Shown here: one piece after another, positions 1-6,442 of the stretch | Numbering within the stretch: position 1 is the stretch's first letter | How the letters are laid out: each line of letters opens with the position of its first letter | From: Bordetella parapertussis | GTDB taxonomy: Bacteria; Pseudomonadota; Gammaproteobacteria; Burkholderiales; Burkholderiaceae_C | Length of the DNA: 7,259 nucleotides | NCBI GenBank assembly: GCA_945871945.1 | Contig: CAMBXY010000072.1 | Span: 1-7,259 of the forward strand | Direction of reading: 5' to 3' | Notes under the pieces: generated by a model | Told to the model about the DNA's origin: nothing | Database searches by the model: none | What the model saw: only the letters and a program-made list of their open reading frames with translations | Position numbers and translations under genes: made by a program

Positions 1-890
1 ACATCGCAAGCATCAATCAAGCCGCTTGAACTGCTCAAGGAGGTCTGGCCTGCTGCATCCATGATGTGAACAGCTTGTTTGCTGATACTGTTGAAGAGCT
101 TGATAAATTCTTGGTTCACCTCTTTTTCAAAGGGGGCACCACTCAACAGCAATTGCGCAGGATGTTTTTGCAGTAACTGATGGAAACACTTTGCCAAGTG
201 CGGCAAAGAGGGTCTTTTATGCATGGCGTCTGGTGTGCCACAACCAATGTTCAATCCAATGATAGGTAAATCATTTTGAAAGTGATGACTGTAGGTAGAT
301 TGCCATGCTTTACCCTCCTCAGTCACCTGCATTTCTATGGGCGTCCTGCCTCTGTCCAAGCCCAGCGCTTTGAGCACCACAAAATCTCGATGGGTGTAGT
401 CCATGGGCAACTCTAGGCCATGACTTCGCGCATAGTCTTGAACGCTTGGCGATGTGTGCTGGTAAAAAAGAGATCGCAAGGGAAACTGTGAAATACCCCA
501 AGTGGATGCGCCCGAGGTTTGGCCAGCAAGCCAAGTTAACAGCGAAGTTTTGATGCCATGCGGTTCAAAATCAATCACTCTGTCAGCCTCTACCTCTTTT
601 AATACTTTGCTGAACGATTTCCATATGTCTTTGAAAGGCACTTTTTGCCCTTGGGGATTCGAGGGGTCTTTGTCTCGCACCGTGATGAAGTGTGCGCTGC
701 TCAATAAGGGGTGCTGCTGAATCAATGCTTCTGTTGGGTAGCCAGGGTGCTTGCTTAAAAAAACCAAATGCAATTTGGCATGTGGCCAGCGGTTTTTGAG
801 AACCCGCCATGCAGCTGAACTTCGAAGCAAATCGCCAACGCCTAGGCTGTGCGACTTGATCATCAGAATCGATTGCGGATCAGGTATCAC
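1..890 (-). CDS. Glycosyltransferase family 9 (heptosyltransferase-like), 3' end cut by window edge
   Basis: The frame is open for 296 complete codons from a GTG at 890-888 to the window edge, so the C-terminus is missing (perhaps 40-50 residues, judging by the family's usual 330-350). GT9 enzymes move a heptose or similar sugar from a nucleotide donor to lipopolysaccharide core at the inner face of the cytoplasmic membrane. Visible marks: a beta strand ILMIKSHSLGVGD at residues 8-20, with the Gly-Asp of the N-terminal acceptor/catalytic loop; DRVIDFEPHG at 103-112, the family's second Rossmann element; IGLNIGCGTP at 211-220 followed by HKR at 224-226, the donor-binding start of the C-terminal domain; LLLSGAPFE at 247-255; and DAAGQTSL at 278-285. 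The GTG overlaps the GT4 stop as GTGA. The next ATG (863) would remove half of the first beta strand, so GTG is preferred. Family membership is firm. The exact sugar and acceptor are not known. Confidence 0.92.
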   Translation of the reverse strand, partial: MIPDPQSILMIKSHSLGVGDLLRSSAAWRVLKNRWPHAKLHLVFLSKHPGYPTEALIQQHPLLSSAHFITVRDKDPSNPQGQKVPFKDIWKSFSKVLKEVEADRVIDFEPHGIKTSLLTWLAGQTSGASTWGISQFPLRSLFYQHTSPSVQDYARSHGLELPMDYTHRDFVVLKALGLDRGRTPIEMQVTEEGKAWQSTYSHHFQNDLPIIGLNIGCGTPDAMHKRPSLPHLAKCFHQLLQKHPAQLLLSGAPFEKEVNQEFIKLFNSISKQAVHIMDAAGQTSLSSSSGLIDACD

Positions 891-2026
891 ACCGAAAGAA
901 CCTGCTGATAAAGAACTTCATATTGCTCGGCCACATGGGGCCAAAGGCAGTTGTTGGCAAATGCAACTGAATTGGCTTTGTATGTGGCATGAACCAGAGG
1001 TTGCGAAATCTCAACAACCGCAGCTTTCAACGCCATGGCATCCTTTGGGTCAGCCAAAATGAAAGCATTCAAACCATGCTGTAAATCTGCCGCAATGCCG
1101 CAGTGCTCTGATGAGCTGACCACCACTGGCAAGCCATGTGACAGGGCTTCAAGCACCACCATGCCAAAGGTGTCTTCCAAAGTGGGATGGAGCAAGATAT
1201 CGGCTGAGGCGTAAATATCGTTCATGGCACTGACCACGCCTAAAAATTTAACCCTGTCAGCAATACCTAAAGCCTCAAGTTGATCTTGCCAGTGTGTCAA
1301 GGGTCTGGCTTGACCAACAACCAACAGTTTGTAAGACGTATCTAAAGCAGACAAAGCTCTTAAAACTGTCTGTAAATTTTTCTTCACTGCATCATTACCC
1401 ACCCACAACAGTATTATGGAGTTAGATGTGGTGTCTTTAAAAACATGCGGTTTTTGTGTCGTGCCACGGTCTTCGTTGGTGCGCGGGTAGATGCCAGGCG
1501 CAATACTAAACAACTGGCCATCGGGCAAGGTCGGGCGCATTTGTTGCAACTGCTGCATCAACGGGCTGGATACCGCCACCCATAAACGGTTTGACTTAAC
1601 ACGAAACCGAAAAAACTCTAAAGCCGCGTATGTCCATAAGCGAGGACTGGTGAAAAATTTCAGCTTACGCCATAAACCATCAGCCGAGTTTTTGCATCGC
1701 ATAGGAATCACATGAATAGTTTGAATATTCCCATGCCAGGTATTTTCATGCGAATGCACAATATCAAAGCCTTCACGGGTTAACCACCAAGTGGCCGTCG
1801 CATACCAAAGTTGATTGAGCCAACGCGGTCTTTTTAAAATCAATGCAATCGGGTGAAATATGACTGACGGCAAAGAAGCATCTATGGTTTGCGCAAACAC
1901 ATGAACCTCATGCCTTTGCGATAAATCCAATGCCAGCGCCACCGCGTAGGCCTCTGCACCACCTGCACTGGTGCAAAACGTACGGTGCAACACAGCAATT
2001 TTCAGACGCTTGCGCAAGCTGTCCAT
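887..2026 (-). CDS. Glycosyltransferase family 4 protein
   Basis: A 379-residue protein of normal GT4 length with a GT-B fold, likely transferring a sugar from a nucleotide donor to a lipopolysaccharide or other surface-glycan acceptor on the cytoplasmic side of the membrane. The N-terminal domain opens with KIAVLHRTF and the glycine loop AGGAEAY at 21-27. FDIVHSHE at 87-94 is the typical acceptor-side strand. The C-terminal domain begins at about 203 (IILLWVGN), with NDAVKKN at 211-217 carrying the donor-binding lysines, and RVKFLGVV at 258-265. The acid motif reads HPTLEDTFGMVVLEAL (280-295), so Asp285-X7-Glu293 replaces the usual Glu-X7-Glu. No signal peptide or membrane segment is seen. 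The ATG at 2026 lies just before the first beta strand and has a purine-rich ribosome site upstream. It follows the deacetylase stop by 5 bases, and its own stop overlaps the GT9 start. The substrate cannot be read from sequence. Confidence 0.93.
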   Translation of the reverse strand: MDSLRKRLKIAVLHRTFCTSAGGAEAYAVALALDLSQRHEVHVFAQTIDASLPSVIFHPIALILKRPRWLNQLWYATATWWLTREGFDIVHSHENTWHGNIQTIHVIPMRCKNSADGLWRKLKFFTSPRLWTYAALEFFRFRVKSNRLWVAVSSPLMQQLQQMRPTLPDGQLFSIAPGIYPRTNEDRGTTQKPHVFKDTTSNSIILLWVGNDAVKKNLQTVLRALSALDTSYKLLVVGQARPLTHWQDQLEALGIADRVKFLGVVSAMNDIYASADILLHPTLEDTFGMVVLEALSHGLPVVVSSSEHCGIAADLQHGLNAFILADPKDAMALKAAVVEISQPLVHATYKANSVAFANNCLWPHVAEQYEVLYQQVLSV

Positions 2027-2031
2027 GCTAG

Positions 2032-2769
2032 CTACTTCCCTCTCTTGCTGTCTTCATAGTTGCTCAGCACTTTAAGCAAAAATTGCGCAGTGTGGGTTGA
2101 GCGAACCACCGGCACACGCGGGAGTGCAGACATTCGGTCTGCCGCACAGGCTCTGCCTCTGTGGGTGGTGGTGGCTGCCACATAACCTGCTTCAAAAACC
2201 AAGTCTTCATGCTCGGCTAAGAAATGTCCATAGGGATAACAAAATTGCGTCACCGGTTTTTGCAGCAGTTGCTCCAAATCCCATTTGCTTTGACGCAAAT
2301 CTTCACGCACTTGTATCAAGGTCAATTGCGTCAAGTTTGCATGGTTGCAAGTGTGCGACCCGACCTCCATACCGCCATTCACCCATGCTTGAAGTTCTTG
2401 GGATGTCATGAGTGGAGCTTGCGGTATGCCTAAAGAACTGTCCCATTGGTTGGACTTGCCCAGCAAACCACTCACCACATAACAAGTTGCGCTGAAACCA
2501 TAAAGCTTCAAAATGGGAAGCGCATGATGCAAATTACTTTGGTAGCCATCGTCCAATGTGATGCCCACGACCTTGCCGCTTTTTTCACCGCGCACATAGG
2601 GCATCAACGCCGTCATGTCCAGCCCTTGAAACCCAAGACGATGCAGCCAGCGCATTTGCGATGCAAAGGCAGTGGGTGACACCCACAGGCTTCGCATAGG
2701 CGCGCCTTTGGGTGGCGGCTCTTGCGTATGGTGATACGTCAAAATCGGAACAGAGTCAGGCAATGTCAT
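2032..2769 (-). CDS. Polysaccharide deacetylase family protein (NodB/CE4 domain)
   Basis: A 245-residue enzyme that should remove an N- or O-acetyl group from a sugar by metal-dependent hydrolysis. It begins VPILTYHH (7-14), the usual opening of this family. Motif 1 is TLDDG at 71-75 (D73 the likely base, D74 a metal ligand). Motif 2 is SHTCNH at 138-143 (H139 and H143 metal ligands). Motif 3 is FCYPYG at 176-181, which keeps Pro-Tyr but has Cys177 where classic CE4 enzymes have Arg. LPRVPV at 216-221 resembles the late LPR element of PgaB-like members. No signal peptide, lipobox or membrane segment is visible, so it appears cytoplasmic unless it leaves by another route. The ATG overlaps the rng stop as ATGA and has no evident ribosome site, suggesting translational coupling to rng. 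GT genes downstream suggest a surface-glycan substrate, which is inference. Confidence 0.9.
   Translation of the reverse strand: MTLPDSVPILTYHHTQEPPPKGAPMRSLWVSPTAFASQMRWLHRLGFQGLDMTALMPYVRGEKSGKVVGITLDDGYQSNLHHALPILKLYGFSATCYVVSGLLGKSNQWDSSLGIPQAPLMTSQELQAWVNGGMEVGSHTCNHANLTQLTLIQVREDLRQSKWDLEQLLQKPVTQFCYPYGHFLAEHEDLVFEAGYVAATTTHRGRACAADRMSALPRVPVVRSTHTAQFLLKVLSNYEDSKRGK
2035..2045 (-). promoter_or_regulatory. Probable ribosome binding site of the GT4 gene
   Basis: On the minus strand the last codons of the deacetylase gene form a purine run AGAGAGGGAAG ending 8 bases before the ATG at 2026. It contains GAGGG, partly complementary to the 16S rRNA 3' end. With the 5-base gap between genes, this supports the ATG at 2026 as a start with its own ribosome loading. 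Assigned by eye. Confidence 0.5.
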
Positions 2770-4244
2770 AGCAACACAATGTTGTAGTCTTCTGGCCCCA
2801 TACCCGTTTCAGCCATCAAAGAAATGGGTTTGCGAATAAAGTCGCTCAGTCCTGCCAAGTGGTGGTTTTCTTCTTCTTGTAAAAGTTCGATGACCGCCGG
2901 CGAAGCAAGCACACGAAACTCTTGGGGATTGAATTGTCTGGCTTCACGCAAAATTTCTCGCAAAATGTCATAGGCCACGCTGCGGGCAGTGTTGACAATG
3001 CCGCGCCCTTGACAACTCGCACAGGGTTGGCACAGCAAATGTGCAAGTGACTCTCGTGTGCGCTTGCGGGTCATCTCAACCAGTCCTAAAGGTGAAAAAC
3101 CACTGAAGGAAGTTTTCACTCGGTCTTTGGCAAGTTGCTTGGCAAACTCACTCAGGACAGCAGATTGATGCTCTGGCTTTTGCATGTCGATAAAGTCGAT
3201 GACCATCATGCCGCCTAAATTTCGCAAGCGCAATTGACGAGCGATAGCACCAGCGGCTTCTAAATTGGTTTTGAAAATAGTTTCATCAAAACTTTTTACA
3301 CCCACAAAACCGCCGGTGTTGACGTCCACCGTGGTCATGGCTTCGGTTTGGTCAATGATCAAATAGCCGCCCGATTTGAGCTCAACCCTTCGACCCAATG
3401 CGGATTGAATATCTGCATCAATATTGAATAAATCAAAAATCGGGCGCTCACCTTTGTAGTGCACGAGCTTGCCCACCGAAGACGGCATGAACTCTTCGCC
3501 AAAGGCCTTCAACATAGAAAACTGTTCGCCAGAGTCAATGCGAATGGTTTGCGTGCCTTCGGTCACGAAATCACGCAAGACCCGTTGCAGCAGATTCAAA
3601 TCTTGGTGTAGCAGTGACTTGGCGGCTTGGTTGACAGACGCCAAACGAATACGCTCCCATGTTTTTCTTAAGTAAGCAATGTCTTCACTGAGCTCTGCGT
3701 CCGTTGCCTCTTCACCGTTGGTGCGCAAAATAAAACCGCCCTTGGCCTCGCCTTGATGCGCCAATTGAGAAAGTCTGTCGCGCAAAAGATAGCGTTGTTC
3801 GGTGGGAATTTTTTGAGACACTCCTATGTGATCATCTTGCGGCAAGAACACCAGCAACCGTCCTGCGATGCTGAGTTGAGCTGATAAACGTGCGCCTTTA
3901 GAACCCAATGGGTCTTTCATCACCTGAACCAACATCGATTGGCCTTCGAACACCTGCTTTTCGATGGGCAGCACAGGAGGCGGTGGCGCATCGGGTTCTG
4001 CGTGCTTTGCGCTGAGACTGCTCATTAAGTCTGCGACATGTAAAAAAGCCGAGCGATCTAAACCAATGTCAATAAATGCTGACTGCATGCCGGGCAAAAC
4101 ACGAACGACCTTACCTAGGTAAATATTGCCCACCAAGCCACGCTCGAGTGAGCGTTCTATATGCACTTCTTGCACAGCGCCGTTCTCAACCACCGCGACT
4201 CGGCTCTCGTGCGGTGCCCAATTGATGAGTATGTCTTGCTGCAT
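2766..4244 (-). CDS. rng: Ribonuclease G
   Basis: Endoribonuclease of the RNase E/G family. In E. coli it matures the 5' end of 16S rRNA and cleaves some mRNAs in the cytoplasm. The 492 residues match the usual RNase G length (about 489), with no long RNase E C-terminal scaffold. An S1 RNA-binding domain spans about 35-125 (GNIYLGKVVRVLPGMQSAFIDIG at 39-61), interrupted by an acidic/proline loop near 81-93. The catalytic metal site is VDVNTGGFVG at 306-315 (D307, N309) and VIDFIDM at 348-354 (D350). The zinc-link is CQPCASCQGRG at 405-415, with C408 and C411 fitting the CPxC position. EMTRKRTRESL at 390-400 is near-invariant in the family. The ATG follows the maf TGA directly and has a good ribosome site (GAGG, 8 bases upstream). 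The stop overlaps the deacetylase ATG. Sequence similarity to E. coli RNase G, recalled from memory, runs end to end. Confidence 0.98.
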   Translation of the reverse strand: MQQDILINWAPHESRVAVVENGAVQEVHIERSLERGLVGNIYLGKVVRVLPGMQSAFIDIGLDRSAFLHVADLMSSLSAKHAEPDAPPPPVLPIEKQVFEGQSMLVQVMKDPLGSKGARLSAQLSIAGRLLVFLPQDDHIGVSQKIPTEQRYLLRDRLSQLAHQGEAKGGFILRTNGEEATDAELSEDIAYLRKTWERIRLASVNQAAKSLLHQDLNLLQRVLRDFVTEGTQTIRIDSGEQFSMLKAFGEEFMPSSVGKLVHYKGERPIFDLFNIDADIQSALGRRVELKSGGYLIIDQTEAMTTVDVNTGGFVGVKSFDETIFKTNLEAAGAIARQLRLRNLGGMMVIDFIDMQKPEHQSAVLSEFAKQLAKDRVKTSFSGFSPLGLVEMTRKRTRESLAHLLCQPCASCQGRGIVNTARSVAYDILREILREARQFNPQEFRVLASPAVIELLQEEENHHLAGLSDFIRKPISLMAETGMGPEDYNIVLL

Positions 4245-4850
4245 TCAGGCTACCTCAATCGATTTGAGTAATTGGCTGGTTTCATACAAAGGCAAGCCCA
4301 TGATGCCAGAGTAGCTGCCTGAAATTTTTTGGATAAAAGCACTGGCGCGACCTTGAATGGCATAAGCGCCGGCTTTGCCCATGGGTTCGTGGCTGTCCAC
4401 ATAAGCTTGTATATCAGCAGCAGTCATCGCTACAAATTTAACGCTAGAACGGCTTAAAGCCAAGTGAAAGCGATCATGATGACCCACAGCCACAGCGGTC
4501 AACACTTGGTGGGTTTTGCCCGATAACTGAGCCAGCATGTCAATAGCCTGGGTGGCATTCGCGGGTTTACCCAAAATACGCTGCTCAATCACGACGGTGG
4601 TGTCGGCACACAAAACAGGTCTGACAGTCAAGGACTGCTGGTGCATCTGCTGCATGGCCGCTTTCAATTTCAAACGGGTGACACGCTTGACATACTTCAG
4701 CGCCGAGTCTTGGGGCAACACTTCTTCAAGGGCTTCAGCGGCGGCTAAATCGGGGGGCAACAACAACTTAAAGGCCACCCCAATTTGCTCGAGCAAAGCC
4801 TGCCGTCTTGGGCTTTGCGACGCTAAATAGATGAAAGAAGAAGCACTCAT
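4245..4850 (-). CDS. maf: Maf/YhdE-type nucleoside triphosphate pyrophosphatase
   Basis: Hydrolyses dTTP, UTP and modified pyrimidine nucleotides to monophosphates (the YhdE activity), probably keeping non-canonical nucleotides out of nucleic acid; cytoplasmic. With the ATG at 4850 it has 201 residues, normal for the family. The signature ASQSPRR is at 10-16, the catalytic CADTTVV at 81-87 (D83), GKP at 94-96, LSGKTHQVLTAV at 109-120, GKAGAYAIQG at 158-167 and SGSYSGIMGLPLYET at 177-191. The last two blocks resemble E. coli YhdE rather than the m7GTP-preferring YceF, so a dTTP/UTPase is the better call. The frame extends upstream to a TTG at 4889, but the ATG at 4850 forms an ATGA overlap with the rlmH stop and sits just before the first beta strand, so I chose it. 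No ribosome site precedes it, which fits coupling to rlmH. Its stop abuts the rng start. Confidence 0.95.
   Translation of the reverse strand: MSASSFIYLASQSPRRQALLEQIGVAFKLLLPPDLAAAEALEEVLPQDSALKYVKRVTRLKLKAAMQQMHQQSLTVRPVLCADTTVVIEQRILGKPANATQAIDMLAQLSGKTHQVLTAVAVGHHDRFHLALSRSSVKFVAMTAADIQAYVDSHEPMGKAGAYAIQGRASAFIQKISGSYSGIMGLPLYETSQLLKSIEVA
4253..4256 (-). promoter_or_regulatory. Ribosome binding site of rng
   Basis: GAGG on the minus strand, within the last codons of maf and 8 bases before the rng ATG at 4244. It is the clearest Shine-Dalgarno match at any junction in the window and fixes the rng start immediately after the maf stop. Confidence 0.65.
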
Positions 4851-5314
4851 TCGCGGTGGTAAGGGTGATTCGTCATGAGGGACCAACAACGGTAGAGCTG
4901 CTCAATCAGTACAACTCGGACCATGGCATGGGGCAAGGTCATGTCAGACAAACGCATCAGCGTGCTGCCATCCTGACGAATAGCAGGGTCAAACCCATCA
5001 GCGCCGCCAATAATCATTGCCACATCTTGTCCTTGGGCTTGCCAATCAGTCCAGCGAAGCGCTAGCGCTTTGGTGGTGGTGTGTTGACCGTGTTCATCAA
5101 GCCAAATTTTCAGGCACTCACGCGGCAAAACTTCGTGGATGCGTTTTGCCTCTGCCGCCCAAATTTGCGCCTTGGTGCGCGAACCACGAGGCTCGGCTTT
5201 GACGGTTTTGAGGCTGACGCCAGCCTCGGCGGGAAATCGCTTGTGGTAATCGTCCCAGGCCATTTGTGCCCAGTCAGGAATGCGCATACCCACAGCAACC
5301 ACCCATAACTTCAT
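4847..5314 (-). CDS. rlmH: 23S rRNA (pseudouridine-1915 N3) methyltransferase RlmH
   Basis: A SPOUT-class, SAM-dependent methyltransferase that methylates N3 of pseudouridine 1915 in helix 69 of 23S rRNA, acting on assembled 70S ribosomes. At 155 residues it equals the E. coli enzyme. Visible features: the start MKLWVVAVGMRIPDW; LDEHG at 72-76; the cofactor-binding knot IIGGADGFDP at 101-110; LSDMTLPHAMVRVVLIEQLYR at 122-142; and the family-diagnostic C-terminus NHPYHRE, whose Tyr/His/Arg contribute to the active site across the dimer. The ATG overlaps the rsfS stop as ATGA and lacks a ribosome site, and the stop overlaps the maf ATG in the same way. It is therefore translated between two coupled neighbours. 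Start, end and identity are all well supported. Confidence 0.98.
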   Translation of the reverse strand: MKLWVVAVGMRIPDWAQMAWDDYHKRFPAEAGVSLKTVKAEPRGSRTKAQIWAAEAKRIHEVLPRECLKIWLDEHGQHTTTKALALRWTDWQAQGQDVAMIIGGADGFDPAIRQDGSTLMRLSDMTLPHAMVRVVLIEQLYRCWSLMTNHPYHRE

Positions 5315-5835
5315 GCTTTACGCGATTGACGGGGGCTGGTTTTCTTGGCGGGGGTCTTGCGTACAGGGGTTTTGGTCGCAGAGGCTTTTTTGGCAGCTGC
5401 TTTTTTTGCGGGTGCTTTCTTGGCAACAGGCGGGGGAGCTTCAACTGGCTTGGGCGCAGCGGGTTTGGGCGCACCGAGTTTGATACGAACAGGTTTTTCA
5501 CCCCAAATTTCTTCTAAATGGTAGTAGGTGCGAATGGCCGGTTGCATGATGTGGACCACCACAGAGCCGCAGTCCACAATAATCCATTCGCCATTGTCTT
5601 CGCCTTCCATGCGCGGCTTGCCAAAGCCCGACTCCTTCACACCATCGCGCACACTGGCGGCCAAAGCTTTGGTTTGACGATTGGATGTGCCACTGGCGAT
5701 CACCACCCGCTCAAACAATGAAGACAAGTGTTCTGTGTTGAAGACCACAATCTCTTGAGCTTTGACATCTTCCAGACTGTCGACAATGCTTCGTTGCAGT
5801 TTTTGAACATCTTTTTTTTCAGCGGCTTCTGTCAT
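5311..5835 (-). CDS. rsfS: Ribosomal silencing factor RsfS with long basic C-terminal tail
   Basis: RsfS (Iojap/DUF143) binds ribosomal protein uL14 on the 50S subunit and blocks joining with 30S, lowering translation in starvation or stationary phase. The 174-residue form from the ATG at 5835 contains the core at about 9-120: LQRSIVDSLEDVKAQEIVV, SGTSNRQTKALA at 48-59, GEWIIVDCGSVVVHIM at 82-97 and YYHLEEIWGEKP at 104-115. After residue 120 comes a 54-residue Lys/Ala/Pro-rich tail absent from the E. coli protein, which is about 105 residues. A TTG at 5877 could add 14 residues, but these do not look like the family and would deepen the overlap with nadD. Even from the ATG, the start lies 17 bases inside the nadD end. 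The ATG has only a weak GGA upstream. The stop overlaps the rlmH ATG. Core identity is firm. Confidence 0.96.
   Translation of the reverse strand: MTEAAEKKDVQKLQRSIVDSLEDVKAQEIVVFNTEHLSSLFERVVIASGTSNRQTKALAASVRDGVKESGFGKPRMEGEDNGEWIIVDCGSVVVHIMQPAIRTYYHLEEIWGEKPVRIKLGAPKPAAPKPVEAPPPVAKKAPAKKAAAKKASATKTPVRKTPAKKTSPRQSRKA
5314..5475 (-). repeat. Low-complexity Lys/Ala/Pro-rich coding tail of rsfS
   Basis: RsfS residues 121-174 contain 13 Lys, 3 Arg, 14 Ala and 11 Pro with a single Glu. They are built from loose repeats of AKK, PAKK and TPxRK units, resembling the disordered arms of histone-H1-like and AlgP-like bacterial proteins. At DNA level this gives short A tracts on the minus strand, including seven A at 5407-5401. 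The repeats are degenerate and no exact tandem array is seen. Confidence 0.85.
5812..5819 (-). repeat. A8 homopolymer tract at the nadD/rsfS overlap
   Basis: Eight consecutive A on the minus strand, read in rsfS as part of Glu-Lys-Lys at residues 6-8. The first A is also the last base of the nadD TGA stop (5821-5819), so the tract lies just outside NadD but early inside RsfS. It is the longest homopolymer I noticed in the window. Confidence 0.8.
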
Positions 5836-6442
5836 GGGGTTCCAAATAGAGTTGGTTTTGTTGGATGTAATCGGCAACGAGGGGGCTCACAAGATCGGAG
5901 TCAGGGTGGCCACACGCATAACTGGCTCGCAGCTCCGAGGAACTGATACCCATCAAAGGCATATGCATTTGAATCACCCGTTCGGAGGGGAGATTGTGCC
6001 ACTGGTGAACAGCGGCGGTTTCAGAAGACATCATGGGGCGCGCAGCCACCACGAGTTGAGCGATTTGCAAAATACGCTGCCATTCATGCCATTGGCTAAA
6101 GCTTTCGGCCTGATCCTGTCCCACCAAAAGATAAAAAACCGCATCAGGATGACGCGCCTGCAACTCAGACAGGGTTTGCAGGGTGAAGCTAGGACCCGCA
6201 CGCAATATTTCCATCTCATCTACAACAGTCTGCGGGCAAGTTTTGAAAGCCAATCGCGTCATGGCTATTCGATGCCCTGCATCAGACAAGACACGCGATT
6301 TATGCCAAGCCTGACCGGTGGGAACAATGTAGAGGCGATCGAGTTTGAGTTGCTCTATTGCCTCTTTTGCCAAGGCTTCGTGCGCGCGGTGAGGTGGATC
6401 GAAAGAGCCACCCAGCAGTCCAATGCGGTGAAGCAAACTCAA
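5819..6442 (-). CDS. nadD: Nicotinate-nucleotide adenylyltransferase
   Basis: Transfers AMP from ATP to nicotinate mononucleotide, giving deamido-NAD in NAD synthesis; cytoplasmic. With a start at 6442 it has 207 residues, typical of the family. The nucleotidyltransferase signature [11 protein letters not shown] is at 11-21, with H18 and H21 as the HxxH-type ATP-binding histidines. [12 protein letters not shown] (104-115) is the substrate-binding strand, and [13 protein letters not shown] at 166-178 is the conserved ISSTxIR element. [10 protein letters not shown] near the end is also typical. No ATG exists between the hemF stop and the fold. TTG codons at 6457, 6442 and 6436 are the candidates. 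I chose 6442 because it overlaps the hemF stop as TTGA, like the other junctions, and has AAAGG close upstream; 6436 is nearly as good. Identity is certain and the exact start is not. Confidence 0.95.
   Translation of the reverse strand: MSLLHRIGLLGGSFDPPHRAHEALAKEAIEQLKLDRLYIVPTGQAWHKSRVLSDAGHRIAMTRLAFKTCPQTVVDEMEILRAGPSFTLQTLSELQARHPDAVFYLLVGQDQAESFSQWHEWQRILQIAQLVVAARPMMSSETAAVHQWHNLPSERVIQMHMPLMGISSSELRASYACGHPDSDLVSPLVADYIQQNQLYLEPHDRSR

Noticed and set aside
319..810. Two short minus-strand frames (319-534 and 583-810) as small genes
   Set aside because: They are out-of-frame shadows of the GT9 gene, which is open continuously from 890 to the window edge.
751..1062. A 103-codon plus-strand open frame across the GT9/GT4 junction
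   Set aside because: It runs antisense to two well-supported glycosyltransferase genes and resembles nothing known to me.
4851..4889. Longer maf from a TTG at 4889
   Set aside because: It adds 13 residues unlike the family and a 43-base overlap with rlmH, whereas the ATG at 4850 gives a four-base overlap and the normal length.
5836..5877. Longer rsfS from a TTG at 5877
   Set aside because: The extra 14 residues lie wholly inside nadD and do not resemble RsfS N-termini; an ATG is available at 5835.
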